A stretch of DNA of 64,000 nt from Paralithodes platypus (lineage: Eukaryota > Arthropoda > Malacostraca > Decapoda > Lithodidae), in contig CM064530.1 in the NCBI GenBank assembly GCA_032716605.1, forward strand, positions 9,479,267 to 9,543,266. The letters run 5' to 3'. Positions 31,731 to 42,246 of the stretch are shown here, in pieces (the first letter of the stretch is position 1; the number at the start of each line of letters is the position of its first letter). The notes beneath the pieces are model-generated. The model ran no database searches and was not told where the DNA came from. It saw nothing but the letters and a program-made list of their open reading frames with translations. A program made the translations under genes and the position numbers.

Positions 31731-34276
31731 TATAGGGGACAAGTCTGCGGCCACCATCATCAAGGGAGTATTCCGGAGCTGGATTAGTATGTTTGGTGCA
31801 CCAAGGAAATTTCTCTCTGATAATGGTTGTGAATTCAACGATGCTGAGATGCGAGAGTTGGGTGAGGCCTCCAACATCAAGATCATGACAACGTCTGCAG
31901 AGAGTCCATGGAGCAATGGGGCCTGTGAACGTCAAAATGCGGTGATTGGTGACATTGTTAGGAAGATAATGGCTGATAGCCGTTGTGACTTGGATGTGGC
32001 CTTGGCTTGGGCGGTATCGGCGAGAAATGCTCTCACCAATTTTGCGGGGTATTCTCCTAATCAGCTTGTTTTTGGTCTAAACCCTGGCCTGCCGAACGTG
32101 TGCGAGAACGATCTTCCAGCCTTGAAACTTCCATCAACATTTGAAATTGTAAGGGTCAATCGTTCTGAACGCTCTTCATTTGGCACGACAGGAATTCATC
32201 AAGGCTGAATCAAGTGAACGTCTGTCCAGGGCTCTGCGGCACAACATACGTTTGAGTTATTTGAACGACATTAGCAATGGCGACGAAGTCTTCTACAAGA
32301 GGAATGACAGTCATGAGTGGTATGGTCCCGGAATTGTGATAGGCAGAGATGGAAAACAAGTTTTGGTGAGACACTGCGGTGACTACGTGAGAGTGCATGT
32401 GTGTCGTCTGTCGCACGCTCCGGAGCAGGATATTGCAATATCCTGAGAACATTGACAGTGTCAGCAGTGATGGGAGTGATGCAGTCCAGGATAGGCCTAC
32501 TGATGATCAAGATGACGATTCGGAAAAATTATGAGATTCCGGTTGAACAGCCTCATGTTGAGCCTCCCGATGGTGAAAATCTAGATGAAAAGCCTCCCAC
32601 AGTATCTATTGGTCAACGTATTCAAGGAATACACTCAGAAAGTGGAGAATTAATATCTGGGAGGATTGTGAGTCGGGCGGGTAAAGCCACTGGGAAATAC
32701 AGACACTGCTACAATTTGAAGAAGGACTCTTGACGGAAACATTGGTTGGGTGGATTTGCAGAAAGATTTTAGCTCGTGGGAAGCGATTGATGACGAAGTG
32801 GAGATGCTTGTCCTTTTCAACTATGAGGATGTAATATGTGCCAAGGACAGCAAAATTACAAACTGGCAAGACAATAATGTGTATGAGGAAGTAGAGGATG
32901 TCAGACAAGATGCCATATCAGTTCGATGGGTTGTGACAGAGAAAATGAAGAATGGAAAGCCGTTTGTTAAAGCCCGTTTAGTCGCCAGAGGTTTTGAGGA
33001 AGACACAGTGAGCCTCTGGAAAGATTCCCCGACATGCTCGAAGGAAGCAGTGCGTTTGGCACTTTCTTTGGCCTCCACCAATCGATGGGATTGTCACGCT
33101 ATGGACGTGAAGGCTGCCTACCTGCAAGGTCATGACATCGAGCGAGTTGTTCATCTACGTCCTCCACCGGAATATGCTAACGGCAAGCTGTGGCGTTTGA
33201 AGAAAACGGTTTATGGCCTTTGTGATGCTGCTAGGCATTGGTATCTGCATGTAAGGGATCAGTTGTTGGATCTCGGAGCCAAAGTATCATCACTGGATTC
33301 AGCGCTGTTCTCTTGGAGCAATGATGGTAAACTCGGAGGCCTTGTATGCGTTTATGTCGATGACTTTCTTTGGGCTGGTACACTGGAGTTTGAGCAGAAA
33401 GTGATAGACCGTTTAAGTCAAATATTTCGCGTCGGCAGTTCGGAATCTAAAACCTTCAAGTACGTGGGTCTAAATGTGGTCTCCAACACTGATGGCAGCA
33501 TAACGCTTGACCAATGTCAGTACGCTTCGTCCCTGAAACCAGTTACACTGAGCAGACATCGTACAACAGTGATATCAGGAGAGCTGTCTGAATCTGAAAA
33601 ATCTGAGTACCGAGCTTTAATAAGGCAACTCAATTGGATTGCCACACACACTCGGCCAGATATTGCATTTGATGTGTGTGAATTGAGTGTGAATAACAAC
33701 CAAGCCACCGTAGCTGATTTGCTTAGGCTTAATAAGGTGATCACAAGGGTCAAGACCGACAACATTAAGCTATACATTCCGAGGATGGCGCCGCTCGACG
33801 ACTGTTATATGGAATGTTTTTCGGATGCCTCATTTGCCAACCTTGTGGGCAATGGATCTCAAGGAGGTATGGTGATCTTCCTACGGGATGCGGGTGAGGC
33901 AAGATGTCCCCTATTCTGGCAGACTAGAAAGATCAGACGGGTCGTCAAATCTACACTATCTGCGGAGACATTGGTGCTGCTTGAGTGTGTTGAGGCTGCT
34001 GTATATCTCGCCAACATATTGCAAGAGGTTTCTGGATGTGGGAAAATCAGGATAAAGTGTTTCGTCGACAACAAGAGTCTGGTGGATGCCCTCTACTCCT
34101 GTAAGAACGTAGACGACAGGAGATTGCGTATTGATATTTCTGTATTACGGGACATGTTAGAACGGGGGGAGCTCTACGGGGTGTCTTGGGTGGATACTTC
34201 ACTACAATTGGCTGACTGTCTTACCAAGAAAGGTGCCTCGACCGAACGGCTGCGTGCAGCAGTCAGCCAATACTAG
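31731..34276 (+). mobile_element. Ty1/copia LTR retrotransposon, 5'-truncated, no LTR found
   Basis: Begins inside the integrase core: FLSDNGCEFND (31810) and SPWSNGACERQNAVIGDIV (31907) supply the second Asp and the Glu of the DDE triad. AKNSL-like ARNALTNFAGYSPNQLVFG follows. A frame change near 32165 and stops near 32446 and 32733 separate the integrase from the RT/RNase H ORF. The integrase style resembles the aquatic-animal copia lineages (GalEa/Hydra type), named from general knowledge and not tested. The first Asp of the DDE triad, protease, gag and the 5' LTR are missing, replaced by LINE-A scrap. Confidence 0.9.
32750..34276 (+). CDS. Copia reverse transcriptase and RNase H, 508 aa
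   Basis: An uninterrupted C-terminal pol segment. RT: KARLVARGF (74-82), CHAMDVKAAYLQG (115-127), LKKTVYGLCDAARHW (150-164), catalytic YVDD (202-205, VCVYVDDFLWAG), and LIRQLNWIATHTRPDIAFDV (about 288-307). RNase H: CFSDASFANL (about 354-363), KSTLSAETLVLLE (about 402-414), FVDNKSLVDALYS, and the C-terminal ADCLTKKGAS that is characteristic of copia. The start is the first Met in the open stretch and is not a natural polyprotein start. The absence of stops over 1.5 kb implies a fairly recent insertion or past selection. Confidence 0.92.
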   Translation: MDLQKDFSSWEAIDDEVEMLVLFNYEDVICAKDSKITNWQDNNVYEEVEDVRQDAISVRWVVTEKMKNGKPFVKARLVARGFEEDTVSLWKDSPTCSKEAVRLALSLASTNRWDCHAMDVKAAYLQGHDIERVVHLRPPPEYANGKLWRLKKTVYGLCDAARHWYLHVRDQLLDLGAKVSSLDSALFSWSNDGKLGGLVCVYVDDFLWAGTLEFEQKVIDRLSQIFRVGSSESKTFKYVGLNVVSNTDGSITLDQCQYASSLKPVTLSRHRTTVISGELSESEKSEYRALIRQLNWIATHTRPDIAFDVCELSVNNNQATVADLLRLNKVITRVKTDNIKLYIPRMAPLDDCYMECFSDASFANLVGNGSQGGMVIFLRDAGEARCPLFWQTRKIRRVVKSTLSAETLVLLECVEAAVYLANILQEVSGCGKIRIKCFVDNKSLVDALYSCKNVDDRRLRIDISVLRDMLERGELYGVSWVDTSLQLADCLTKKGASTERLRAAVSQY

Positions 34277-34344
34277 AAGATTTATGATTTACTCCAAGGG
34301 ATATCACATATCTGTATGTGGCAATTAACTGGGTCATTGATGGT

Positions 34345-34790
34345 TAGGTACTTAAACGAACGTCTAAGTATTGGGTTGAACTGGGTAATTTGTGGTACTT
34401 AAACAAGAGTCTAAGTATTGGATTGATCATCAAGAGTTCCGCCTCGTCCATGGAATTATTCGTCAACATAAAAGAGAGGACGAGTGTGTTGGTGTGACGT
34501 CACGGGAAGGCGCGCAATGTAGTGGGCCCACGCCGACGCAGACACTGACGCCGACGATGTGGCTGGGCGCGCAATGTGATGGGCCCATGTCGACGCCGAC
34601 GCCTACGATGTTGCTGGGTTGGCGGACCCGCGCACTTCAACAACGGAAGTCAGTGAGTGAGGTTGTGCGACACGTGGGATACAAGAGTAGCCCTCACCTA
34701 ACACCTAGTGTATGTCCCTAGTACCCAATATGTGGGATACAAAAGTAGCTCTCAGCTAACACCTAGTATATGTCACTATAGTCTATTCGC
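34345..34790 (+). repeat. Tandem duplications downstream of the copia ORF (possible 3' LTR region)
   Basis: Three short tandem pairs: GGTACTTAAAC...GTCTAAGTATTGG at about 34347 and 34395; GGCGCGCAATGT...GGGCCCA at about 34510 and 34567; GTGGGATACAA...AACACCTAGT at about 34674 and 34733. No long repeat of this stretch is present upstream, so an LTR cannot be proven. Confidence 0.6.
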
Positions 34791-34814
34791 TGAAAGTAGG
34801 CGAGAAATCATGAC

Positions 34815-34865
34815 CTTTATCCTCTGTAACTCAAAAAGGGCTAGAGCAAATTGGCTGTAAATTTC
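34815..34865 (+). repeat. Fragment of the palindromic repeat found intact at 63692-63910
   Basis: CTCTGTAACTCAAAA and GAGCAAATTGGCTGTAAAT match the interior of the 63.7-kb element (CTCTGTAACTCAAAAGAG; GAGCAAACTGGCTGTAAAT). Confidence 0.65.
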
Positions 34866-35276
34866 CATTAAGGATGACATACACTTGTGGCCCTCTTCAA
34901 TTAATGGTTCACGTGCAGACCAAACCCTATTAACTAGATTATGTTTAGGCCACACACGCCTCGCGCATGGTTACCTGATGTCCACCCCTCGTGGTCAACC
35001 ACCTGAATGCCAACATTGCCATACATCATTGACTGTTTTTCACTTTCTTTGTATTTGTCCCGTCTATGCATCTGAAAGACGGCGATTCTTGCTGAACACC
35101 TCATTACATGACATCCTCTCTGACTCAGACTTTTTCAATTTCACCCCTATTCATCACTTCCTGAAAGCTATAAATTTATACAATGACATATAACTACTGA
35201 CATAAACGTGACTTAAAACTCTGTACCACCTCCTCCAACACTACCCTTGAGAGGGCCTAGGCCCAGTGGGCTAGTA
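34866..35276 (+). mobile_element. LINE-H copy 1: C-terminal zinc-motif fragment
   Basis: Frame: LWPSSINGSRADQTLLTRLC, LGHTRLAHGYLMSTPRG, then CQHCHTSLTVFHFLCIC (a CCHC-type C-terminal motif seen in RNase H- and jockey-type LINEs), ERRRFLLNTSLHDIL, stop at about 35193. The 3' UTR ends GAGGGCCTAGGCCCAGTGGGCTAG. A second copy at 50.1 kb confirms the family and its end. LINE-A copy 5 starts immediately after, sharing TAAAAGGTT at the join. Confidence 0.8.
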
Positions 35277-36900
35277 TAAAAGGTTAATAGAGAAAGTTAG
35301 AAGCTATAATATAGGGGAGAAATGTGTGAAATGGATAGAAGCCTTCCTGAAAGATCGGAGACAGAGGGTACTGGTGAATGGAATAGGCTCGGGGTGGAGG
35401 GAAATTACAAGTGGGGTACCTCAGGGATCTGTGTTGTTGTTGTTGTTGTTGTTCCCTAAGCTGCCTGGCCGAACAGCCCCGAGTCCCTGAGAAAGGCCAT
35501 GGCCACGATCGGGCTTTCCCACAGAGCTCTCATTGAGTGTAGATTGTGTTGTTGGCGTAAGTGGTTGTGTGAAATGCAGTCTATGATGTGTTTAATGGTA
35601 TGGGGTGCTGTGTTACATCCCGGGCAGGTGCCGACAACGGAGTCATCCAGTCTCTTCTGATAGCTCAGGAGAGCTGGATGGTGTCCGCATCTCAGCCTGG
35701 CCAGGTGGACTCTGTCCTCGCGAGGAAGGGAGGATTCGGAAGGATGGATTTCGGGAGGTCGTGCATGCAGCTGCGTGTTGTCTGTGAGTGAGTGGATGGA
35801 TCGGTGAGAGATATGAGTATGGATGTGCTTCTGGAAGGGATCTGTGTTGGGACCACTGCTGTTCGTTATATTTATCAATGACTTGCCTGAAGTTATAACT
35901 AATGGAAGTGAGGTATACCTGTATGCGGATGACACTAAACTGTATAGAAGAGTGAGGAGTAAGGAAAATATGGGTTTGCTTCAAGGAGATGTGGAGGGCA
36001 TGAAGGGATGGTCTGAGCATTGGTTAATGCCTTTTCATCCAAAAAAATGCAAGTACATGCGGATTGGGACCAGCAAGATAGACAAGGTAGGATACAGTAT
36101 GTATGAAGCGATGGAGGAAGTGAGTGCAGAAAAGGATATAGGAGTAGTGATAGACAATAAGTTAAATTTCTCAGAACATTTAGCGGAAAAGATAAACAAA
36201 GCCAATAGAATTGTAGGGCTGATAAGGAGGGCATTTGTGTCACTTGACGAAGAAATCTTCAGGAATCTCTATACAGCGCTGGTTAGGCCGCACCTGGAAT
36301 ATGCGAACCAGGTGTGGGCTCCATATATGGTAAAGGATATAGAAGCAGTGGAGAAAGTGCAGAGGAGAGCTAGCAAGCTGATACCAACGTTGAAGAACGC
36401 GGGCTATGAGCAGAGGTTGAGGACACTGGGGCTTCCGACACTGGCATATAGGAGAAAGAGAGGGGATATGATAGAGACTTTTAAGATAGTGTCAGGAAAG
36501 TACGATGAGGATGTGTGTGAAGGTATCTTCTTGATGCGGGAGGGAACAAGAACGAGAGGACACTCTAAGAAAATTTACAAAGAAAGAAATAGGCTTGAGA
36601 AGGCAAAGAACTCATTTTGTGATAGAGTGGTAAATGAGTGGAACGCACTGCCCCAGTATGTAGTCGATTCCGAATCAATAAGGGAGTTTGAAAGTAATCT
36701 TGATAAAGCATGGGGAAGACAAGATTTGAAGTTTGATTATACGTATAAAAAAAATACAGAATAGTAAAAATGTTGCGTCTGCTACCGCCGCCGCCAACAC
36801 CGTGAACGACCGCAGCAGTGCAAGTACTGGTACTGAGCTGGATACACAGGCCTAGTTTGCCTTTTTCCAGAGGATCTACTGTAAGAAACTGTAAGAAATA
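35277..36900 (+). mobile_element. LINE-A copy 5, interrupted by another LINE
   Basis: LINE-A runs 35277-35436, is interrupted by a 399-bp insertion, and resumes at 35850 through the RT end and C-terminal region (open to 36764), to the family 3' end CAGAGGATCTACTGTAAGAA. Either side of the insert is AGGGATCTGTGTTG (35423-35436 and 35836-35849), a 14-bp target-site duplication; LINE-A has it once. The frame otherwise encodes YLYADDTKLYRRV and the family's C-terminus. Confidence 0.93.
35437..35835 (-). mobile_element. LINE whose 3' end matches SINE-1 (5'-truncated, AAC tail)
   Basis: Minus strand encodes a LINE C-terminus: EDRVHLARLRCGHHPALLSY, then CPGCNTAPHTIKHIIDC (CCHC motif), RALWESPIVAMAFLRDSGLF and stop, followed at once by (AAC)n. 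The last about 80 bp before the tail (CTCTGTGGG to GGCCAGGCAGCTTAGGGAAC) align closely with the ends of the five SINE-1 copies. The 14-bp target-site duplication proves retrotransposition into LINE-A. Only the C-terminal about 115 codons are present, so the clade is unresolved (I/jockey-type C-terminus). Confidence 0.88.
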
Positions 36901-37625
36901 AAATAAAAGCATCATCAACAACAACTACAGTACTACATAAGCAAGTTTAATCTGTTTCCCAAGCAAACTAATCGCACACATAACAACACACTATCATCAC
37001 GTTCAAGGAATTAGTCAATTTGGGAAGTCCGGGACATTCTGATAAATTTTACTAAGCTCTGCATGAATAAAGAAACTACAATTAGCGTCAAAATGTTCTA
37101 TTAAAATCAAATTTGCAACCTGACAAAACATTAACTATACCTGTAGTACAAAATACAAATAGCACTCACTGACGATAGTGCTATTGGGTAGGTACCTGTA
37201 AGCATAGCATGCCTCAAATATGTCAATAAAAATTTTGACATTAAAATGGGGTTATACTGAAATGTCATCTTCTGCCTTAGGTCTTGGAGGCGGTCAATGG
37301 CTTGCTGGCTACAACTCTGCAAGTGGTCCCGCCTGGAGGCTGTCCAACATATCAGACTAAACTGTGTTCCGGGCCTTCAGCGAGCTGTCGACGCCAGGTT
37401 CTCCGACGACCAGTGGAGTGCCCTCACATAAGAAGCAGCGCTTGATGCCATTGCCATGATAGTCCTTCATGCTTCAAACCAAGCAGTAAGTGGTCGGAAT
37501 TCTTCAGTGTGTCTCGGAGCCAAAGTGAGTCAGTCAGTGAATTTTTTATCAGAAGTTCTCAGAAAGCTACTGTTTGTGAGTTCCAGTGCCCTAACTGTAG
37601 TTGTGATTTATCCTAGTACATGCTA
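36901..37625. other. No clear gene; one coding-like stretch with an in-frame stop
   Basis: Mostly A/T-rich and featureless. At about 37317-37491 the plus strand reads WSRLEAVQHIRLNCVPGLQR, AVDARFSDDQWSALT, TAA, EAALDAIAMIVLHASNQA, with better codon texture than its surroundings. I do not recognise the family. It could be a decayed exon or part of an unidentified repeat. Confidence 0.35.
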
Positions 37626-37638
37626 CTACGCAAGTTAA

Positions 37639-38165
37639 GGGCAGGTGCCCAACCCCGAAAGGGGTTGAAATAGGGGAGCTATACCCCCGCCAAAGGCGGC
37701 TTTCTAGGGCCTTTCCTAGCTCTGATGCTGAGAGGATTGGGTTCTAGTCATGTGGTGATGGGCTGGTCTATCAGAGTGAGAACTGAGCGATCTCTACCAT
37801 ACCCATAGCTTACTCTGACTGTTCCTTTTACTTGTATATTTTCTAGATCTCAAGTGACGGCGTCTCTTCCGTGGATTGACCTCCCAATCTACTAAGATTG
37901 GAAGCCAAAGCGTCACATTTTTCCTTTGCCCCTCAACTTTCTCTTCATAATTGCTGAGGGGCACAGGGCCCTGGGTGGGTCTTTTGTTTCCCGGGCGTTT
38001 CCGCACCCTCCTCAGCTCCCCGCCATGCAGTGGCTTCGGTCACCTGGGCTTTATTGTGGTCGGCAGGGAGGGTTCTGTGGGGGCGCTCGGTTGTTGCCTT
38101 GGCCTTGCTCGGGGCCTTGGGGCTGTTCGGCCAGGCAGCTTGGGGAACAACAACAACAACAACAT
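37639..38165 (+). mobile_element. SINE-1 copy 1, full length, with 13-bp target-site duplication
   Basis: Flanked by CTACGCAAGTTAA at 37626-37638 and 38166-38178. It starts GGGCAGGTGCCCAACCCC with a run of four small hairpins in the first 95 bp, then a body with CTGACTGTTCCTTTTACTT and GTGACGGCGTCTCTTCCG, and ends GGGGCTGTTCGGCCAGGCAG, CTTGGGGAAC, (AAC)n. No pol III tRNA head is convincing; GGGTTCTAGTC (37740) is one base from a box B. Non-autonomous: no protein of its own is conserved. Confidence 0.92.
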
Positions 38166-38178
38166 CTACGCAAGTTAA

Positions 38179-38575
38179 TGGTTGGCCTCCATGATCCAGC
38201 ATTAAATAGGCATATATATCAAATGTGTAATTCTTTTGATGATGTTGATGCCCTTAGAGGGGTTTACTGTAGGGTAAGACACCGATAAAAGTACCGTCGG
38301 TCAAGTAAAGTACCGATTTTCATTTACACATTACGCATATATAAACTTTCTGTATACTGTACAACTTTCATTGGTACTGTATATTTGTAAAGAGTACACT
38401 CTAAACTATTCATAAGTCACTTGAAACACTAAAATCGGCTAATGGCAGTAATTTAATAACATGGTGAACTTTCGTGAAGTTGGCGCGAAACGGCGAATTT
38501 AACGGTGAATAGAAATGAGTGCTTTCGTTCCGCCTCGCTGTACCACCCTTATAACGTTGGTAATTTAATTCATAT
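38179..38575. other. No feature recognised
   Basis: A/T-rich sequence with no homology-bearing ORF or repeat matched elsewhere in the window. Confidence 0.4.
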
Positions 38576-39880
38576 TCTTACAGTTTCTTACAGTAGATCC
38601 TCTGGAAAAAGGCAAACTAGGCCTGTGTATCCAGCTCAGTGCCAGTACTTGCACTACTGCGGTCGTTCACGGTGTTGGCGGCGGCGGCAGCAGACGCAAC
38701 ATTTTTACTATTCTGCATTTTTGCTTTATAATCATACTTCAAATCTTGTCTTCCCCATGCTTTATCAAGATTACTTTCAAACTTCCTTATTGATTCGGAA
38801 TCGACTACATACTGTACTGGGGCAGTGCGTTCCACTCATTTACCACTCTATCACAAAATGAGTTCTTTGACTTTTCAAGCCTATTTCTTTCTTTTTAAAT
38901 TTTCTTAGAGTGTCCTCTCGTTCTTGTTCCCTCCCACATCAAGAAGATACCTTCACACACATCCTCATCATACTTTCCTGACACTATCTTAAAAGTCTCT
39001 ATCATATCCCCTCTCTTTCTCCTATATGCCAGTGTCGGAAGTCCCAGTGTCCTCAACCTCTGTTCATAGCCCGTGTTGTTCAACGTTGGTACTAGCTTGC
39101 TAGCTCTCCTCTGCACTTTCTCCACTGCTTCTATATCCTTTACCATATATGGAGCCCACACCTGGTTCGCATATTCCAGGTGCGGCCTAACCAGCGCTGT
39201 ATAGAGATTCCTGAATATTTCTTCGTCAAGTGACACAAATGTCCTCCTTATCAGCCCTACAATTCTATTGGCTTTGTTTATCTTTTCCGCTAAATGTTCT
39301 GAGAAATTTAACTTATTGTCTATCACTACTCCTATATCCTTTTCTGCATTCACTTCCTCCATCGCTTCATACATAATGTATCCTACCTTGTCTATCTTGC
39401 TTGTCCCAATCTGCATGTACTTGCATTTTTTTGGATGAAAAGGCATCAACCAATGTTCAGACCATCCCTTCATGCCCTCCACATCTCCTTGAAGAAAACC
39501 TACATCTTCCTTACTCCTCACTCTTCTATACAACTTAGTGTCATCTGCATACAGGTATATCTCACTTCCATTGGTTATAACTTCAGGTAAGTCGTTGATA
39601 AATATAACGAACAGTAGTGGTCCCAACACAGATCCCTGAGGTACCCCACTTGTAATTTCCCTCCACCCCGAGCCTATTCCATTCACCAGCACCCTCTGTC
39701 TCCGATCTTTCAGGAAGGCTTCTATCCATTTCACACATTTCTCCCCTATTCTATAGCTTCTAACTTTCTCTATTAACCTTTTATGTGGGACCTTATCGAA
39801 GGCCTTCATAAAATCGCAATATACCACGTCTATTACAACATCCTCCAGAATTTGCATCCAATCATCTACCACCTTAATTT
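38576..39880 (-). mobile_element. LINE-A copy 6, 5'-truncated, 325-aa RT fragment open
   Basis: Minus strand from WMQILEDVVIDVVYCDFMKA through [27 protein letters not shown] and YLYADDTKLYRR to the C-terminal region (open 38895-39872), then a stop before KERNRLEK-type residues and the family 3' end at 38578. It is cut at CACCTTAATTT (39880), where LINE-P sequence begins. Confidence 0.92.
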
Positions 39881-39884
39881 AGCT

Positions 39885-41147
39885 TAATTCACCAACATGG
39901 TGAAACACATACAATAGCACTGGATATATCAAAGGCATTTGATTGAGTCTGGCATCAATCCTTATTGTCGAAGATGTCACACTATGGCCTTGCATCATTA
40001 GTTCCACTAATTTCTTCTTATCTTCATAACAGAAAAATATGTGTAATGGTAGATGGCCTTTATTCTCAATTTCACTCAATAAATGCTGGTGTTCCCCAGG
40101 GATCAGTTTTGGCCCCAACTCTGTTCCTCATTCATATCAATGATCTCATATCTACCACTCATAATCCAATACATTCCTACGCAGATGACTCAACACTCCA
40201 CAGTTCCTTCACATTTACCAATTCTTTCAACCCAACCCGATCTTATAAATTCAAAATAAACACTGCAATTTCTCTGAACCAGGACCTTTCTAGAATTAAT
40301 GAATGGGGACAAAAGAATCTAGTTTCCTTTAATGCACAGAAAACAAAGTACTGTACATTCAATTTTCTAACCGACAGAATCTCACTGACTCCCATATATT
40401 TTTTAATGATGTAAATATTCCCACTTCCCCTAGTATTGACATTCTCGGTGTAACATTAACTACTAACTTGAGCTGGACACATTATGTTAGAAGCATTGCT
40501 AAGAATGCCTCTAAAAAACTGGGACTCCTGTACAGAGTTCGAGAATTCTTCACTGACGAGCAGTTGGCTGTAATATATAAAAGTCATGTGCGTTCTCAGA
40601 TGGATTACTGTTCCCCTCTGTGGGGTGGAAGTGGAGTGTTTGCATTGAGGCAGTTGGACAAAATTCAAAATAAAGCTATTAGATTAATCAATAACCCTGC
40701 AATCACACAGGACCTTCCTACATTATCCATACGAAGAAATGTTGCATCCCTTGTATTATTCTACAGATATTTTCACAGCAATTGTTCCGAGGAACTTGCT
40801 TCAATTGTGCAGCGCCCATGAATTTACACTTTCTCCTCCACAATGCAGAACTTCTGCTTATCAGAATTCATTTATCCCTAGAGCTACTACTCTTTGGAAT
40901 TCACTTCCCTCGAATTGCTTTCTTACGGTTTCTTACAGTAGATCCTCTGGAAAAAGGCAAACTATGCCTGTGTATCCAGCTCAGTACCAGTACTTGCACT
41001 GCTGCGGTCATTCACAGTGTTTCCACAAACTTACAATCTACAAATGTTTAAATCCAGTTGTTACAAACATTTTATGAATGGAGGATGCCTTTAGGCACAT
41101 GGACCTTTTTGTTTTATCTGTGTTTTTCCTTCCTCCGTTCATTGTCT

Positions 41148-41178
<31 letters not shown>
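39885..41178 (+). mobile_element. LINE-P: 5'-truncated poly(A) LINE fragment, interrupted by LINE-A
   Basis: Begins near TIALDISKAFD (39925), followed by TGA in place of an Arg/Trp codon, then [35 protein letters not shown], catalytic YADD (HSYADDSTLHSS, 40175), a stop after YFLMM, DILGVTLTTNLSWTHYV and MDYCSPLWGG. The C-terminus FIPRATTLWNSLPSNCF continues, after a LINE-A scrap at 40919-41024, as PQTYNLQMFKSSCYKHFMNG and stop. A 30-bp A tract (41147-41178) closes it. Jockey-superfamily-type RT; exact clade unresolved. Broken by two stops and one insertion. Confidence 0.85.
40919..41024 (-). mobile_element. LINE-A copy 7, terminal fragment inside LINE-P
   Basis: Reverse complement of the LINE-A 3' terminus (CTTACAGTAGATCCTCTGG). 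It separates two halves of the LINE-P C-terminus; LINE-P reads on in frame across it (SNCF / PQTYN). Flanking duplication is at most TTT. Confidence 0.85.
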
Positions 41179-41181
<3 letters not shown>

Positions 41182-42246
41182 GTAGGACCGTCGACCTCCC
41201 CGGCAAGAATCCGAACTGTCTCCCACTGAAAAGTTGGTTTGATTTCATATGCTCCATTATTCCTTCTCTAATTACCGTTTCCATTAGTTTACACACAACA
41301 CTTGTCAAACTGACTGGTCTATAATTTCCTGGGTCATTTCTGTTTCCCTTCTTAAATATAGCTGTTATGTTCGCCTCTCTCCAGTCCATCGGGATTTGTC
41401 CTGTATTAAAAGATACCTCAAATAAAAAAAATAATGGCTCTACTAACATCTCACCTCCTTCCTTTATGATTCTTGGATGTTTCCCATCCGGTCCCGGGGA
41501 CTTACTTCTGTTAATTTTTTCTATAGCCCTCCTTATTCTAGCATGGGAAAACTATTAGTTCTAGTGCTGGTGCCTGTTTGATGGGAATAGTAGGCACTGC
41601 ATCAACCTACTCCACTGTTAGTACCTCCCCAAAGTATTTCCACAGCACCTCTGCTTTCTCCTTATCAGTTTCTGCTCTATTCCCATCATCCAGGTCTCCT
41701 ATCAGTTCTGGGATACCTACTCTTCTTGTTAACTTTTCCTGAATATACTTCCAGAATATTTTTGGATTATCCTTCACATTTCTAGCAATCTCTCTCTCCC
41801 TCTCCTTGTCTCCCACCTTATTTTATTGTTTATTTGTCTGCATTCCAAATCCACTTCTTTAGCTTCTATACTAGACCCCCTGTTATTTTTTAACAATTTT
41901 AGGCCATCCCACAATCGTTTCTTTCTTCTTATCAATGTCCAAAGCTTTCTTTTCATTGGCAATTCTGGGTTCTTTCTTTTCCTCAATTTTGTTTTATCCT
42001 TATATTCCCTTACTGGTACACATTTGGATACAGCATTCACCAGTTTGACTCTTATTTTCCTCCACATTCTTTCAGCGTCTTCACCGTTCACGTATTCCCC
42101 CCCAGTCAATGTCCAAACACCGTCTCAGCAGCTCATAATCTGCTCTATCATACATGTATATTTTTGTATTGCTTCTATCATCCCTCTCTGTTTTAATATT
42201 GCAACTAAAACTTATACAGGCATGGTCACTACGACCTATAGGGCTA
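41179..42246 (-). mobile_element. LINE-A copy 8, internal segment only
   Basis: Minus strand covers the endonuclease end, linker (VPVREYKDKTKLRKRKNPEL) and the first RT motifs (ANITAIFKKGNRNDPGNYRP, FGFLPGRST), stopping at the LINE-P poly(A) tract. The RT catalytic half and 3' end are absent, so it is not a simple target-primed insertion; recombination or deletion is likely. Several frame changes (about 41550, 41800). Confidence 0.88.

Noticed and set aside
35437..35835. Insert in LINE-A copy 5 as another SINE-1 copy
   Set aside because: It encodes a LINE C-terminus with a CCHC motif and lacks the SINE-1 body; only the last about 80 bp and the tail are shared.
37639..37740. SINE-1 5' module as an HDV-like or hammerhead ribozyme
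   Set aside because: The GAAA and CTGATG words first caught the eye, but CTGATG is not conserved in all copies and I could not pair a P1 or assemble a double pseudoknot or three-way junction.
41147..41178. The A tract as an assembly gap or adaptor artefact
   Set aside because: It directly follows the LINE-P C-terminus and 3' UTR, as a genuine retrotransposed poly(A) would; the junction beyond it still needs read support.
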